64,000 bases of DNA from Hevea brasiliensis (Eukaryota > Streptophyta > Magnoliopsida > Malpighiales > Euphorbiaceae): positions 104,318,480-104,382,479 of the forward strand of contig NC_079499.1 in NCBI RefSeq assembly GCF_030052815.1, read 5' to 3'. This document shows, piece by piece, positions 1 to 15,346 of the stretch. Numbering within the stretch: the stretch's first letter is position 1; each line of letters begins with the position of its first letter. Under the pieces are notes generated by a model. It was not told the origin of the DNA. It worked only from the letters and a program-made list of their open reading frames with translations, and did no database searches. Made by a program: the position numbers and the translations under genes.

Positions 1-497
1 TTCGGATTGTTGACTTAATAATATTAGAATAATTAAAGATTTTTTAAAAAAATTCTATTTCTCAACCATCATATTAATGTTGTTTTAATTTAGGTTGTGC
101 ACCACAAAAAACGTTTAAATTATAATTTAATATATTTATTATTTTAAATATTATATTATAAATTTTTAATAAAATTATAATGTATAAAATTTTTTATTAA
201 TTGATAAAATTAAATTCTAAATAATGAACAAAATTAAAAATTAACTTTTAGCAAAGTTTTAAGAAATTATTTTATTTAAAATTCTAAACACATACTTTAA
301 ATTACAGGATATTTTTATTTTCTTGTTAAATAAATAAATACAACGGAGAATAAAAGCAGAGCAATATTTATCCTTTCAGTTATGGAATCACAGCACTGAA
401 AGAGAAAGCTTGGCGCTGCTTGCTTATTTTCCAAAGCCAGCTTTATCTGTTCTTATTCTGAATTCCTCATAACAATTTTTCACTTTCCAGCTTCTTA
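1..497. other. AT-rich upstream region of the UMP kinase gene
   Basis: No coding potential is visible. The first 340 bases are very AT-rich. From about 350 the sequence becomes more mixed and pyrimidine-rich, as expected for the proximal promoter and 5' leader of the UMP kinase gene starting at 498. I could not identify a convincing TATA box. Confidence 0.4.
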
Positions 498-4092
<3,595 letters not shown>

Positions 4093-5806
4093 TATTGCTG
4101 AATGTCATTTGCTTGGTGGCTTCTCTTGATTCATTGTAGGAGTTTAGATTAGAGAGTATCTAAATTTATGCTAAAGGATTCAACCCTGGAAGCATCCTGG
4201 AATTTTATTTGGAATTTGGAGATAGGAGCATGATTCAAAGTTTTTAGGTAAGCATCTAAATTTCAAATTGACTAATTGAGATACTTGTTTCAGTTGGTGC
4301 CGAAAATGGTTTGGTCAAATATTGTATATATTTTGAACAACTGAATTTTAACGTCTACTCCAGAGAAAATATGGTAAACAACTCCATAATTTTGATGGAC
4401 AAGTCAATTGGTTAATAATGCACAAGTTATTTTTATAAAATATTTAATACGTGTTCTTTTCTTTAATTTTAATTGTCATGTTCTGTTATTGATTCATGAT
4501 TAAATCAACTCAAAATCGCCAGGACCAATTTACAAATAAATTGGTTAATCGAGCCATATGAAGTTTTCATTTTGTAAAATTAATAACTGAGCCACGTCAT
4601 GCCATTCTATCTCAATTAATTTCATTTTAGTATGAAATGTGCTTAAAAACTTGGGCAGGAATAACCACAGTTTCGATTTAAAAAAAAAAAAAACCCACAG
4701 TTTGTACTTGTATATTTTGTAATTTAGGTCCAAATCTAAATTAAAATCAGTCTGAATCAGCCTGACTTGAATTAATCTTAAATTAGATTAGAATCATGGT
4801 AGTTTAATTAAAATTTAAATAAGAAATATTTTATATATTTAATAAGTGAATTTCTCTGTAATAAATAAATTTTATAATATAATTAATTTAATTTAAATAA
4901 AAAAATTTTAAATTAAAATTACTAATTTTATTAATGACTTATGTTACTTTAATAAAATTAAATAATTCATATTATTGAATTACTTTTTTATGAAATATGT
5001 TAAAATTAATAAAATAATTATCATTTAAGGTACAAAATATCTGTAAAAAAAATAGATTTATTTTTATGTGATGAATAGAGCAATCAATATATGATTCTGC
5101 TCCAACATCCTGCATTGCAGGCAGAAACATAGGAGAGTACTTAATTAAAACTTTTACCCTTTGTTTGGTTCTCAACTTGGCAAGGAAATGAAGGGAAGTT
5201 AAAGAGAGAAAATGAAGAGGAAAAAAAAAAACCAAATAATTTACACTAATAGGGGAGAGATATAATTTTTTCTATAAAAAAAATAATTATTATATCATCA
5301 TTTTTTTTATATTTATATTATAAAAAAATATTTAAATATTTTAATCACTATTTCTTTTCATTTCTCATCAATTAGAGAGAAATATTTTAAATTAAAATTT
5401 CTCTTTATTTCTCCTCTTTTCTCTTTCTTTCTCTTCAATTCTCCTTGTCCAAATAAAAAAATTTAAAGAAATCAATTTTCTTTTCTTTTCTCTTTTCTAC
5501 CAATCCAAATAAAAGGTTAAAGGACACAAAACCCTACCCTATCCACAAAATTCATAAAAACATATTAAATAAGCCCTACCAAACAAACCCTAGCCCTCAT
5601 TATAAAAAAATAATAACAATAATAATAATAAAATAAAATTCTACAAAAATTACAATTACCATTAGCTGCCTCACAATTACAAAAATCTACAAATTAATTT
5701 TTCTCCTTTTCTTCTCATACACTTCAAACAAAGGTCAGTCAACTTAAAGAATCAACCCGCTCCTTTCTCAGTCAATACGAACAACACAACCAATCGCGAA
5801 CCACCA
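4093..5806. other. Intergenic region between the convergent UMP kinase and VQ genes
   Basis: This holds the 3' ends of both flanking genes. From about 4740 to 5700 it is very AT-rich with short A and T runs and no supported reading frame. The pyrimidine-rich segment around 5400-5510 is low complexity. I see nothing else in it. Confidence 0.4.
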
Positions 5807-6514
5807 TCACCCCTCCTCTTCCTCCTCCTCCTCCTCCCCCTCCTCCCTCTTCTCCTCCTCATGATCCATGAACAGGTTGAAGATATCTGGTGAAGGTAAT
5901 GGAGAAAACATAGGAGCTGATAACAAACCTGAAGGACTATATATAAAACTGTTGCTTCCATATGGACTGCTCATATCATAAAAGAATTTTGGGTCTGTCA
6001 CCGGCGAGAAAAACCCGGAAGGCACCGGAGATAACATCGCCGGTGCCGGTGATAGGATCCCTGGAATCTGACCTATCTCTACCCCCTCTAACATATCCAT
6101 CAGATCATTTCTTTCTTCAATGCTTGTACTGCTTCTCTCCCTCGGACTTGCCTTCTCTGTTGCAGCTAATCTTGCTTCTGGTGATACTTCTCCGTCGCCT
6201 GAGAAGTCCCCAGATGAGAGTCCCGTTAGGCGCTGGACCACGGCCATGAACTCGGAAACCTCGGTGTGGATGATTTTCGGGGACACTGCGTAGATGATCA
6301 CTGGTTGCTGCTGCGCTGGAGGACGTGGTGGTTTCTTGATTTTGTTAGAGACTTGATGGAGTTTAAGTGCTGGAGGGCGAAGGCCTTGGATTTGGTTCTG
6401 TTTTTTTGTTGGTGATTGTGAACTTGACGGTTGTAGAGGTGGTGGCTGCTGTGGCTTTGACCTTCCTGGCGGTGGAGGTAGATTCCCGCCGGTGGCGAAG
6501 CCGGAGGGGTCCAT
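5807..6514 (-). CDS. MKS1: VQ-motif protein, MKS1-like (MAP kinase substrate)
   Basis: This intronless gene encodes 235 residues. The VQ signature FMAVVQRLTG sits at residues 89-98, preceded by PVIIYAVSPKIIHTEVSE and an NKIKKPPRPPA basic stretch, an arrangement I recognise from the MKS1 branch of plant VQ proteins. These proteins bind WRKY factors and are phosphorylated by MPK4 in immune signalling. At least nine Ser-Pro sites are spread along the chain, matching a MAP kinase substrate. The N-terminus is Pro/Gln-rich. The end is odd: an uninterrupted glutamate run encoded by a TCC/CTC repeat on the + strand replaces a normal terminus, so the tail may vary in length between alleles. VQ genes are usually intronless, as here. 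A decayed relative lies at about 8195-8530. Family call is firm; the symbol rests on similarity to Arabidopsis At3g18690. Confidence 0.92.
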   Translation of the reverse strand: MDPSGFATGGNLPPPPGRSKPQQPPPLQPSSSQSPTKKQNQIQGLRPPALKLHQVSNKIKKPPRPPAQQQPVIIYAVSPKIIHTEVSEFMAVVQRLTGLSSGDFSGDGEVSPEARLAATEKASPRERSSTSIEERNDLMDMLEGVEIGQIPGILSPAPAMLSPVPSGFFSPVTDPKFFYDMSSPYGSNSFIYSPSGLLSAPMFSPLPSPDIFNLFMDHEEEKREEGEEEEEEEEG

Positions 6515-6553
6515 GATGAGATCCTAGTTGATTTGTGCTACTATAAAATATAT

Positions 6554-6595
<42 letters not shown>

Positions 6596-6900
6596 ATCTT
6601 GTGAATGCTCAATTCTTGAGGCAATTATTTTTTCTGCAACTATTGAATAATGAATAGTTATTTTTTTTAATTATTTTTTTAAGTAAAGTTTGGCTTAGCT
6701 TATTTTATTAATTAATTTAATTGTCAGTGAAAGAATTATAAATAATTAAATTATTAATAAAAGTTAAAATTCTGAAACACGAATGAAAATATATGATAAA
6801 ATTAAAATTCAAAATACTAATCATTAAAAGAAAAAAATAAAAGTCAAATGGAGGACACGTGTATAATAATGACATATGACTACTTGAAAACTATAAGATT
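6515..6900 (-). promoter_or_regulatory. Putative promoter and leader of the VQ gene
   Basis: Upstream of the VQ start codon lie a GA/CT microsatellite (6558-6591), a TTGAC W-box core read on the minus strand (6843-6847) and a palindromic CACGTG G-box (6856-6861) within ACACGTGT. W-boxes bind WRKY factors and G-boxes bind bZIP/bHLH factors, which would suit a stress-responsive gene. Single short motifs occur by chance, so function is inference. Confidence 0.35.
6558..6591. repeat. (GA)n microsatellite in the VQ leader
   Basis: About 16 uninterrupted GA units lie 44 to 77 bases upstream of the VQ start codon. They read as CT on the coding strand, a common composition for plant 5' leaders. Confidence 0.9.
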
Positions 6901-7028
6901 TTTATTTTTTAAAATATAAAATTTTAATTAAATAATGAAAACTATAATTTGATATATATGACAAATGGATTTTGGGAAAGTTTCAATAGTAGGATATAAA
7001 TAAATTTGAGATAAATATAAATATTATT

Positions 7029-7784
7029 GGAGAAAGGTTCAATTTACTTTATATATTTATTAGGGAGGTGTAATTTAATTTATTTTTAATTTTTTATATA
7101 ATTTAATTTATAAATTTTGATTTATACTTAAATTAGTCTAATTAATAAAAATATGTAATTATTTAATTATTTTTTTAAATATTAAAATATTATTTTTATA
7201 TTGTATAATTAATTAATAAAAATAAAAATATTATTTTTATTATTCAATGTTATTAATTAAACTGAAAATATAAAAAAATATTTTTATATTAATTAATAAA
7301 AAAATTTTTATATTTTCAGTTTAATTAATATAAAAATATTTTTTTATATTTTTAGTTTAATTAATAACATTGAATAATAAAAATAATATTTTTATTTTTA
7401 TTAATTAATTATACAACATAAAAATAATATTTTAATATTTAAAAAAATAATTAAATAATTTATTTAAATAAATTATTTGATATATAAACTAATTAATTAA
7501 TTAATTATATAATATAAAAATAATATTTTAATATTAACAAAAGTCATTTTTTAATATTGTTTAAACAAAATAATTAAATATTTTAAAATTGATATTAAAA
7601 TATTATTTTTATATTATATAATTTGTATAATTAAAATATTAAATAAATTAAAAAAATAATATTTTTATTAATTAAGCTAATTTGAGCATAAATCAAAACT
7701 TATGAATTAAATTGAACTAAAAATTAAAAATGGATTAAATTGAACCTATCCAACAAGTAAAGGGGGCAAATTTAACCTTATTCC
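7029..7784. mobile_element. Foldback (long-TIR) MITE with 10-bp target duplication, Mutator-like
   Basis: The segment is one large imperfect palindrome. Its ends GGAGAAAGGTTCAATTT and the reverse complement of AAATTTAACCTTATTCC match, and the arms keep matching inward. Two inner blocks (about 7149-7295 and 7310-7457) are nearly perfect reverse complements. The element is flanked by the exact decamer AAATATTATT at 7019-7028 and 7785-7794. A duplication of 9-11 bases with long terminal inverted repeats points to Mutator-like elements. No transposase is encoded, so it is non-autonomous. Base composition is over 80% A+T. Confidence 0.85.
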
Positions 7785-8194
7785 AAATATTATTAGATGA
7801 ATTTTAATTTTAATTTGAAATATAATTATTTTTATTCCAATAGTAAGAAATGATAATTAGAAGTGATGTTAATTTTTAATATAATTTATTATTTCTATAT
7901 TTATATATGTTTCATTTTTTTAATTTAAATTTTTTTCCTTTTTTCATAATTAATAAAATTTTTGAACTTAAAAGATTGTGGTTATTAATTCAATATAATG
8001 ATTTTTAGTTTTATGGTTTAACTGAAAAGTTGGTTGAAAAAAAAAAAGAAAAGAAAAGTTGGTTGAAAATTGGATTTAGTTTTGTAATTAATTAATCCTA
8101 AAAATGAAAGTGCCAGAAGATCTTGTGATAGTCCACCTGGAAAATATTTAAATTTTGACTTAATATTATTTATTATTTCTTAAATATTATCTAA

Positions 8195-8530
8195 TAACCC
8201 TGGACCTGGCTTCTGGGTGGCATTTATTCTTGCTTCTTGATACTTCATTGTCGCCAAAAGAGAATCTCGTCAGGTGCTGGACCATGGCCCTCAAGTTGGA
8301 GACCTTTGCGTGGATGATTTTCAGGGCGACTGCATAGATGATATAGGCTGCTTCGGGGGAAGTGGTGGCTTCTTGATTTTGTAAGTGTTTTTGGTGGACT
8401 TTAATTGGTGTAGGGACGAGGGCCTTGGATTTGCTTCTGTTTTCCTGGTGGTGGTGGTGGTGGTTGTAGAGGTGGTTCTTCCGGCGGTGTGGGGTGGATC
8501 CCTGCTGTGGGAAAGCGGGAGGAGTCCATG
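8195..8530 (-). pseudogene. Decayed copy of the MKS1-like VQ gene
   Basis: Read on the minus strand from the ATG at 8530, the sequence starts MDSSRFPTAG and continues through a Pro-rich stretch to KQIQGPRP, closely following the intact VQ gene upstream of its own start. It then hits a TAA where the intact gene has a leucine/lysine region. In shifted frames it still resembles NKIKKPP, IIYAVSPKIIH and the VQ core, which here reads approximately MVQHLT followed by an arginine in place of the conserved glycine. Homology fades near 8195, so the second half of the gene is lost. It has the same strand as the intact gene, 1.7 kb away, which fits an old tandem duplication. The frame at 8321-8602 is a by-product, not a gene. 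Confidence 0.8.
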
Positions 8531-8553
8531 ATGAGATACTAACCCTTTGTTTG

Positions 8554-8659
8554 TAATGTAATAAAGGATTAATTCAAAGACATAAAAGAGAATTAGCCAC
8601 AATTGCCTAATTCGTTAATGTAATAAAGGATTAATTCAAAGACATAAAAGAGAATTGGC
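8554..8659. repeat. Direct tandem repeat, 62-bp spacing
   Basis: The sequence TAATGTAATAAAGGATT and its continuation up to AGAATTAGCC (8554-8597) recurs at 8616-8659 with one visible mismatch in the final bases. It lies immediately upstream of the decayed VQ copy. Confidence 0.85.
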
Positions 8660-9504
8660 CAAAAGAAACTCAAAGATGCAAAGATGTTTAGGTTCAAAGC
8701 TTAAGAACAATCTTTAGAACAATCTTTTTCTTTTTCTATTCTTCTTTTTTCATCTATTTATTTATATCCTTACCTTCTTTCATACTTAATAAGAAGCATA
8801 TATGAAAGAAGACATGAAAGCAATTTCACAGGAAAAATATACCAAAACATCATATGATGGGATCCCAAGAGGCAAAATAAGCTGTAAATTTATGTAATTA
8901 TTCTTTATTTTTCTAACAGAGATGCCTTTAATAGTGTATCCTCCATTCTTTTCCTTAAATCTTCCTAGTTAAATCTTTCTTTCCCCATAAATTGACAATT
9001 TCCTTAGTGCTTTGCCTTATGCATGCCCCCATTCTTTTCATATGCACAGTTTGATTTCACTTTGCTTTGTCCAAAATTATAAGATCAAGAGTTCACTTCA
9101 TAAAAATCTCCATCATCTGCTGCAACTGAAAGAAGATCTATCATGGCAGCTTTGGTGTAAAATCTTTCACATTTACAGCTTGCATTGTTGCATGCTAAAT
9201 TCTTCAACAAAATAAGGTATCAACTAGCAATTTTAGCTTAGCCCTGTCATTTATATTCAAGGCATTTTGAGAATATTTCTTCATAAATTAGAATGCTCGC
9301 GCACATACACATACATTATATTGAAAGTTTTCTCGTCTACTATGTTCCCTTGAAGGTGAAAGCAAATTTTTTATGCTAGTGAAATTCAATTTTGCTTATT
9401 CAATACTTAATAGTTAGCTTTGAAAGAAAAGGTTCAAATCTTTATTAGCACTTAAACATATCTCCAGAGATCGGTATCATAGGCTGCTAAATTGTCAGAA
9501 GAGC
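8660..9504. other. Intergenic region upstream of the ankyrin gene
   Basis: No supported coding sequence. It probably contains the promoter and leader of the ankyrin gene beginning at 9505. The small open frame at 9012-9215 has no recognisable protein features. Confidence 0.35.
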
Positions 9505-12500
9505 ATGGAGCCTTATAGTGATTTATCCTCGAGGAGAAAGCCCGCAAGCAAGGCAAAAGCACAGGCTTTAGGATCACAGGAGGGAAGTTCAAGTTATGAT
9601 CAAGGTAATTAAATTACTCTCCAATGTATATTTTTTCTTTTTGGTCTCCTGTACTCAATATCGAAAAGGAATTAAAAAAAACTTAGATATGCATTGCTAG
9701 CAATATCCTATCATTGTGCCATCTTCGTCAAGCTAAAATTTCAAAATTAGTTTATCAAATTTCACTTTAGATGGCAGACTACAGCAATAGATTGATAATT
9801 TTTTATATAACTCCAATCATTATGCGTCTAAACCAACTGGGGTTGGCTCAATTTGTACATCTGTAGGTAATTGCAAGTCAGGATCATGGAAAATACTATC
9901 TGCATACACAAAAAAAATACATATTTGGACTATCTTGGAACCATATTAATCTGTCATCTTGAATATTGAACAATGTGTGTATCTAAACTTGGCAGAGATA
10001 GAAGACACCGAGTACCTTCAGAATCTGCCTCTATATAAAACGGTCGATAATGGAGATTGGGAGGCTGCAATGAAATTCCTTGAAGAAAACCCTGCTGCAC
10101 TGACTGCTAGCCTTTCAGCAGATGGGGACACAGCCCTTCACGTTGCGGTTCTGGCAGGGCATGAAGAGATCGTCAAGGAGTTGATAAAAAAGTTGAGTGC
10201 GGAGGACTTAGCAATCAAAAACGAAAACAATGCTACTGCGCTTAATTATGCAGCCATTGGAGGGATCACAAAAATTGCAGAGGACTTAGTTGAAAAGAAC
10301 AAAAACTTGCTTACCATTCCTAATCAGAATGACCTGATACCGGTTGTTGTTGCTTCACTTTATGGCCATAAAGAAATGGTTCGTTACCTCTATAAAGAGA
10401 GTCCCAAAGAGGAACTTAGTCCTGAAAAAGGCAAGAATGGGATTATGCTTCTTACTACTTGTATCCTTGGCGAACTCTATGGTAATAAGATACTAATTGA
10501 TAGTTTTCTTTTCTGCTCTGACCCTTTTCAGAGCCTACAATGTAAGAGGCTTTTGTTCTTTCATGTAGATATTGCATTGGATTTGCTTCAACTTCACCCA
10601 CAATTGGCATTTTATCAAGATAGTGACAACGATACAGCACTTTACATGTTGGCTCAAAAACCTTCTGCATTTCCCAGTGGAAGCACACTTCCTCTCTGGC
10701 AACAATGGATATATGATTGTATGTAACGTTTCCCACATATCAATTTCAGAATTGAACTTCCAATTGTTTTAATTAGAACTAAAGTTGAAGTTGTTCTGAA
10801 ATCTTTCTTTTTCCAAATTAATAGATAAGAATATGGCACTTGCAGCTTATATGACCAAAAGGAAGTATTTTAGCCCATGAACTCTATCTGTTTTTACCTG
10901 AAGATGTACTATAAGTGTACTTTTTAGCTTGATGACTTGCCTGAATGATCCCTTATTTCGTTTTGAAGGTATCCGCGTTCCTGAGCCTCATTTCTCTAAC
11001 AACACCCATGGAGACATCGAAAGGCCTCGCAATGGACCGATCATACGAAGGAACACCAATAGAGGAGGTATATTACAAAACATATGCAGCAAAAAAACTC
11101 ATTATATGAACAGATATTGATTCTTCTTATACTTTTGCAGCACTTTTCCAATTGTCAGTTATCATTTGGAAATGCCTGAAACCATTAGGTAAGCAACATC
11201 TAATACTTAATTCTTAATAGTTTAATAATTATCTGATTAAAGTGCTTAAATTACCTTATTTATTCTCCCAGTTCCAGGAATCAGGCATCTGTATAACCTA
11301 AAGCTGACACATGCACAAGCACAAGAACTTCTGTGTTGCATTTGCCAACAATTATCGACCCTGCGTAAGTCAGAATTTGACAGACTTGGAGTTCAGAAAG
11401 CCATATTCATTGCTGTTGAGCATGGAATTGTGGAGTTCATTGTAGAGATGACTAAGCACTACCCTGACATTATATGGTGCGAGGATGAATGTAAACGGGG
11501 TATATTCATGTATGCAACCCTGCAACGCCAAGAAAAGATTTTCAGTCTTATTTATAAGATGGGTGCCAAGAAAAACTACATGGCAACTCATTGGGATAAG
11601 TTTTTTAACAACATTTTACATCAAGCTGCATACTTGGCACCTTCCTCTCAGCTTGAATGTGTCTCAGGTGCAGCATTGCAAATGCAAAGGGAATTACAAT
11701 GGTTCAAGGTAAGCTTTTTTTTTTTTATTTTTTTATTTTTTTTTTTTTAATTCAATGGAAGTACTTAAGAGCCATACAGTGGGGGAGGTAGTACTCTCCA
11801 TTTTTCAACATATTAGACTCGAACTCTAGACGTGAGAAAACCAATTAGGGGTAAGGTAATTAATTGCATAAAGGACAAGATTTTTTTTTATTTTATGTTA
11901 TTGACTGGGCTCTGACTGGGGTTTTGAACTCATAATCGTATAGTTCTGGAGATGGGTTCACTGACTTTTTTACCTGGCAGGAAGTGGAGAGTATTGCACA
12001 GCCCAAGTACAGGGACATGGTGAACATTTATCATAAGACTCCTCGAGCTTTATTTTCAGAGACCCACAAGAGATTAGTGGAAGAAGGTGAGGAATGGATG
12101 AAAAACACAGCTGAGTCCTGCACGGTTGTGGCTGCTCTTATAGCAACCATTATGTTTTCTGCAATCTTCACAGCTCCTGGAGGTTATGATCAGGCTGGCG
12201 AGCCTCTATACCTGTATCAAAATCTGTTCATGGTTTTCATCGTATCTGATGCAATGTCTTTATTTGCTTCCACATCCTCATTACTTATGTTCTTGGGAAT
12301 CCTGACGTCTCGATACAGAGAAGAAGATTTCCTAATGTCCTTGCCTACCAAGTTGATAATAGGGCTTTCCAGTCTTTTCTTCTCTATAGCAACTATGATG
12401 ATAACCTTTGGAGTAACTCTCGTTATTTTTCTTCACAAAAGAATACCCTGGGTTTCCTTTCCAATCATTCTGCTCGCTAGCCTTCCTGTCACTCTGTTTG

Positions 12501-12592
12501 CTCTGCTGCAATTTCCTATTCTGGTTGAGATTTTCTTCTCTACTTATGGACCTGGGATTTTTGACAAGCCTAAGAAGTGGCGGTTCTTTTAA
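9505..12592 (+). CDS. Ankyrin-repeat protein with PGG membrane domain (ACD6/ITN1-like)
   Basis: Exons are 9505-9604, 9996-10481, 10569-10718, 10969-11067, 11141-11188, 11272-11708 and 11981-12592, giving 643 residues with consistent phases. The N-terminal half carries ankyrin repeats, for example DGDTALHVAVLAGHEEIVKEL, NNATALNYAAIGGITKIAEDL and DLIPVVVASLYGHKEMVRYL. The last exon begins with the linker and the PGG domain (TAESCTVVAALIATIMFSAIFTAPGG), then several hydrophobic segments that should form four membrane helices. The chain ends KKWRFF. Proteins of this type sit in plant membranes and take part in defence or salt-stress signalling, but individual roles differ, so no symbol is given. 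The first exon is the least certain part: its ATG (9505) is in phase with exon 2 but encodes a short, non-conserved, basic segment. Exon 2 could instead start downstream. Confidence 0.88.
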
Positions 12593-12922
12593 TCATAATT
12601 CATGCATATCAACTCTCACTGCTTTGATTGATTTTGTTATTACTCGTTTCTGGTGATGAAGAGCAAAACTATTGATGTGTAGTTTTATTTGTTGGTGATG
12701 GAAAGAGGAAGCATACCTTCTCAATTTACTAAATTATAGAAAATTGGGAGAATATTGTTTTGTTATTTTTCTAAGTCTTGTGGTTATTCAAGGATTTCTT
12801 TTATTGTAATTTGCATAAAATTTTGGATTAAGGGTATTCACCCTCGGTCCAACTATTGTAAACTCTACCTCATGAATAACCTTTACATTCAATATTTGTA
12901 TAAGAATTGCACACTCATTAAT

Positions 12923-14500
12923 GCCAATAAAATAAAAAAATGCCAAACGCTTTGGTCAAATTATAATTATATTCAAAATTTTTATTTTTGTATGAAATAT
13001 TTAAATATTTAAAATTTATCACAATTATATTTAAAGGGTAAATTAAATTAAAAAAGTTAACAGTTAATTACAATATAATATCTAAAGTTTTATTTGATTA
13101 ACAATAAAAGTTTTGAATATAATTTTGTATTTTTAGTCCATTTATTAAATTTTATATTTAACAAAAAAAATATATTTTATATTTATTTTTAGATGAAATT
13201 TTATATTAAAAAATAATTTTATTAATTGAAATTAACATAATTATCTTTTGAATCAAGTCAAACAAATCTACATATCTAAATATGAAATATAAAAATAAAT
13301 TCATGTCTTTTTACAAAAGAATTTTGAAAAAAATATATAATTGAAAAGAATGTATATTACAATATTTATTAAACAAAATATGTATTTTATATATAATTGA
13401 CTTTAATTAATGTATGTATTTTATTTGATGATGCTATAATTCATGATAAATTGAATTTAAACATAATTTTTTTTTCACTGATTTTTATTTTCTTTTTCTT
13501 TGTGAAGAGGATGTTAGAATTGTAGAACTATACATATTATCGCATTGAGTTTTTTTTTCCCTTAAATTAAAATTTAAACTCATTGATGAGTTTTTAAAAA
13601 AATTAGTGAGTAATAACTGGAAAAAAAAAATTGTATGTAGGACCAATTTATCATGTCAATTAAAATATATGATATATAATATTAAGACATATAAATTTCA
13701 TATAATTCGTATGAGTTTTTCACTTTGTAAATCTTTTGAAAAATGAAAAAGTGAAAAATTAAAAAGAAAATACACAAGTTTTTCAAAAATTTTCAAAATG
13801 TTTTTTCATTTTCTTTTTTTTTTTTGAAGAAAAGAATAAAATTGTAAAATCATGCACATTATTATCATGAGTTTTTTTTTAATTAAAATTCAAATTCATT
13901 AATGGATTTTTTAAAAATTTAGTAAAAAATTAGTGAAAGAAATTTATATTTAAATTTGATTTATTGTGAATCGTAACATTCATAAAATAAAACACACACG
14001 TTAATTAAATTAAATTATATAAAAAATTTATATTTTTATTTAACAAATACTATAATTCATGTAGGATATATTTTTTTTAAAATTACTTTGTGGAAAGATA
14101 TGATTTTACTTTTATATTTTATATTCATATACATAAATTTATTTAGCTTGATTTAAAAGATAATTACATTAATTTCAATTAATAAGAAAAATTTTTAGTA
14201 TAAAATTTTCTTTAAAAATAAATATAAAATATTTTTCTTTTTGAATATAAAATTTAATCAAAGGACTAAAAATGCTAAATATTTATGTTAAATTATGATT
14301 ATAGCTAAAATTTTTATTTGTTAATTAAATAAAATTTAGTGTTATATTATAATTTACCGTTAATTTTTCAAATTTAATTTTACCCATTTAGATATAATTG
14401 TGATAAATTTTAAAAATTTAAATATTTCACACAAAATTAAAAGTTTTGGATATAATTGTAATTTAATCTAAATGTTTAACATTTTTTATTCAATTGGCTT
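12923..14500. mobile_element. Large AT-rich foldback element with internal direct repeats
   Basis: The left arm (about 12923-13440) and right arm (about 14020-14500) are long imperfect reverse complements. Shared blocks include TTTATCACAATTATAT, AATTGAAATTAA and TATTTATTTTTA with its complement. Outer ends read GCCAATAAAATAAAAAA and the complement of TTTTTTATTCAATTGGC. Between the arms, about 13500-13640 and 13810-13945 are diverged direct repeats of one another. I found no target duplication or coding sequence. It is probably an old non-autonomous DNA transposon, older than the element at 7029 judging by arm divergence. Confidence 0.65.
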
Positions 14501-15346
14501 TGTTTTAATTATATGTTGGGTAAGCAATTTTTAATTAAAACATCAAATTCAATTAAATCAATTCATTTTATTTGAATGGGTTAATTGATTTGATTCGTTT
14601 ATCTATATTTGAAAATTTTGATTATTTAGTTTAATTGAATTATTTTATCAAATTAATAAAAAAAATCAAATCAAATCGAATAGAATTAATAAAAGATTGC
14701 CTATTAGTCCAAATCCAAAGCTTTAACATTTGAAGATCAAGGATTTCCAAGCAAGCAAATACTCATAATCAAATCAAAAGATCAAATTAAACTAAATCAA
14801 AATTTTTTGTTTGATTCAACTAACTAGTTAGTTTGCTTTGATTAGCCATAAAAGTCTATTCAATTTTTTCGGTTTGAATATAATCCACTAGAATGTAAAA
14901 GAGATCTCAAAATTTTGAGAAAAATAGACGCAATTTTGGAGCAAAAATGGCGATTTTTTATAATAATAATAATAATAATAATAACAAATTATTTTTTATT
15001 GTTATTATTATACTCCCATTAAAAGTTGCGAAAGACCAGTTCTAAAACCAAGGTTATTATCGTCTTTTTAGCGAACGGCAACGAACTTCAGAAGAAAAGA
15101 CTATTCTCCCGGTCAGCAACTCTCACGAAAAGCGCACATCAAATTCCGTGCGCACACGTCGCGCACGTTAGCATCTCTGACCCACTCCACTCCATTCCAC
15201 TCGGTCGCTCTATTCCCTGCGAGTGAGAAAGAGAGAGAAGGAGACCAAAAACACATTTCAATCCAATTTTCCAGAGCTACATTCTCCTCCCAAATCCTTA
15301 TTTTACCTTCTTTTATCCCTGTAATTACGACCCTACGCTCCACCTC
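14501..15346. other. Intergenic region and probable ATXR5 promoter
   Basis: The first part (about 14520-14720) is AT-rich with TAAGCAAT and its distant complement ATTGCCTA, perhaps another small MITE remnant. A (TAA)n run lies near 14962-14985. From about 15020 the GC content rises sharply and CpGs appear, followed by a GA-rich leader near 15225-15245. This is a typical promoter and 5' leader profile for the gene starting at 15347. Confidence 0.4.

Noticed and set aside
8321..8602. 93-residue minus-strand frame
   Set aside because: It runs through the decayed VQ copy in a shifted frame and starts upstream of the original start codon; it is a by-product of decay.
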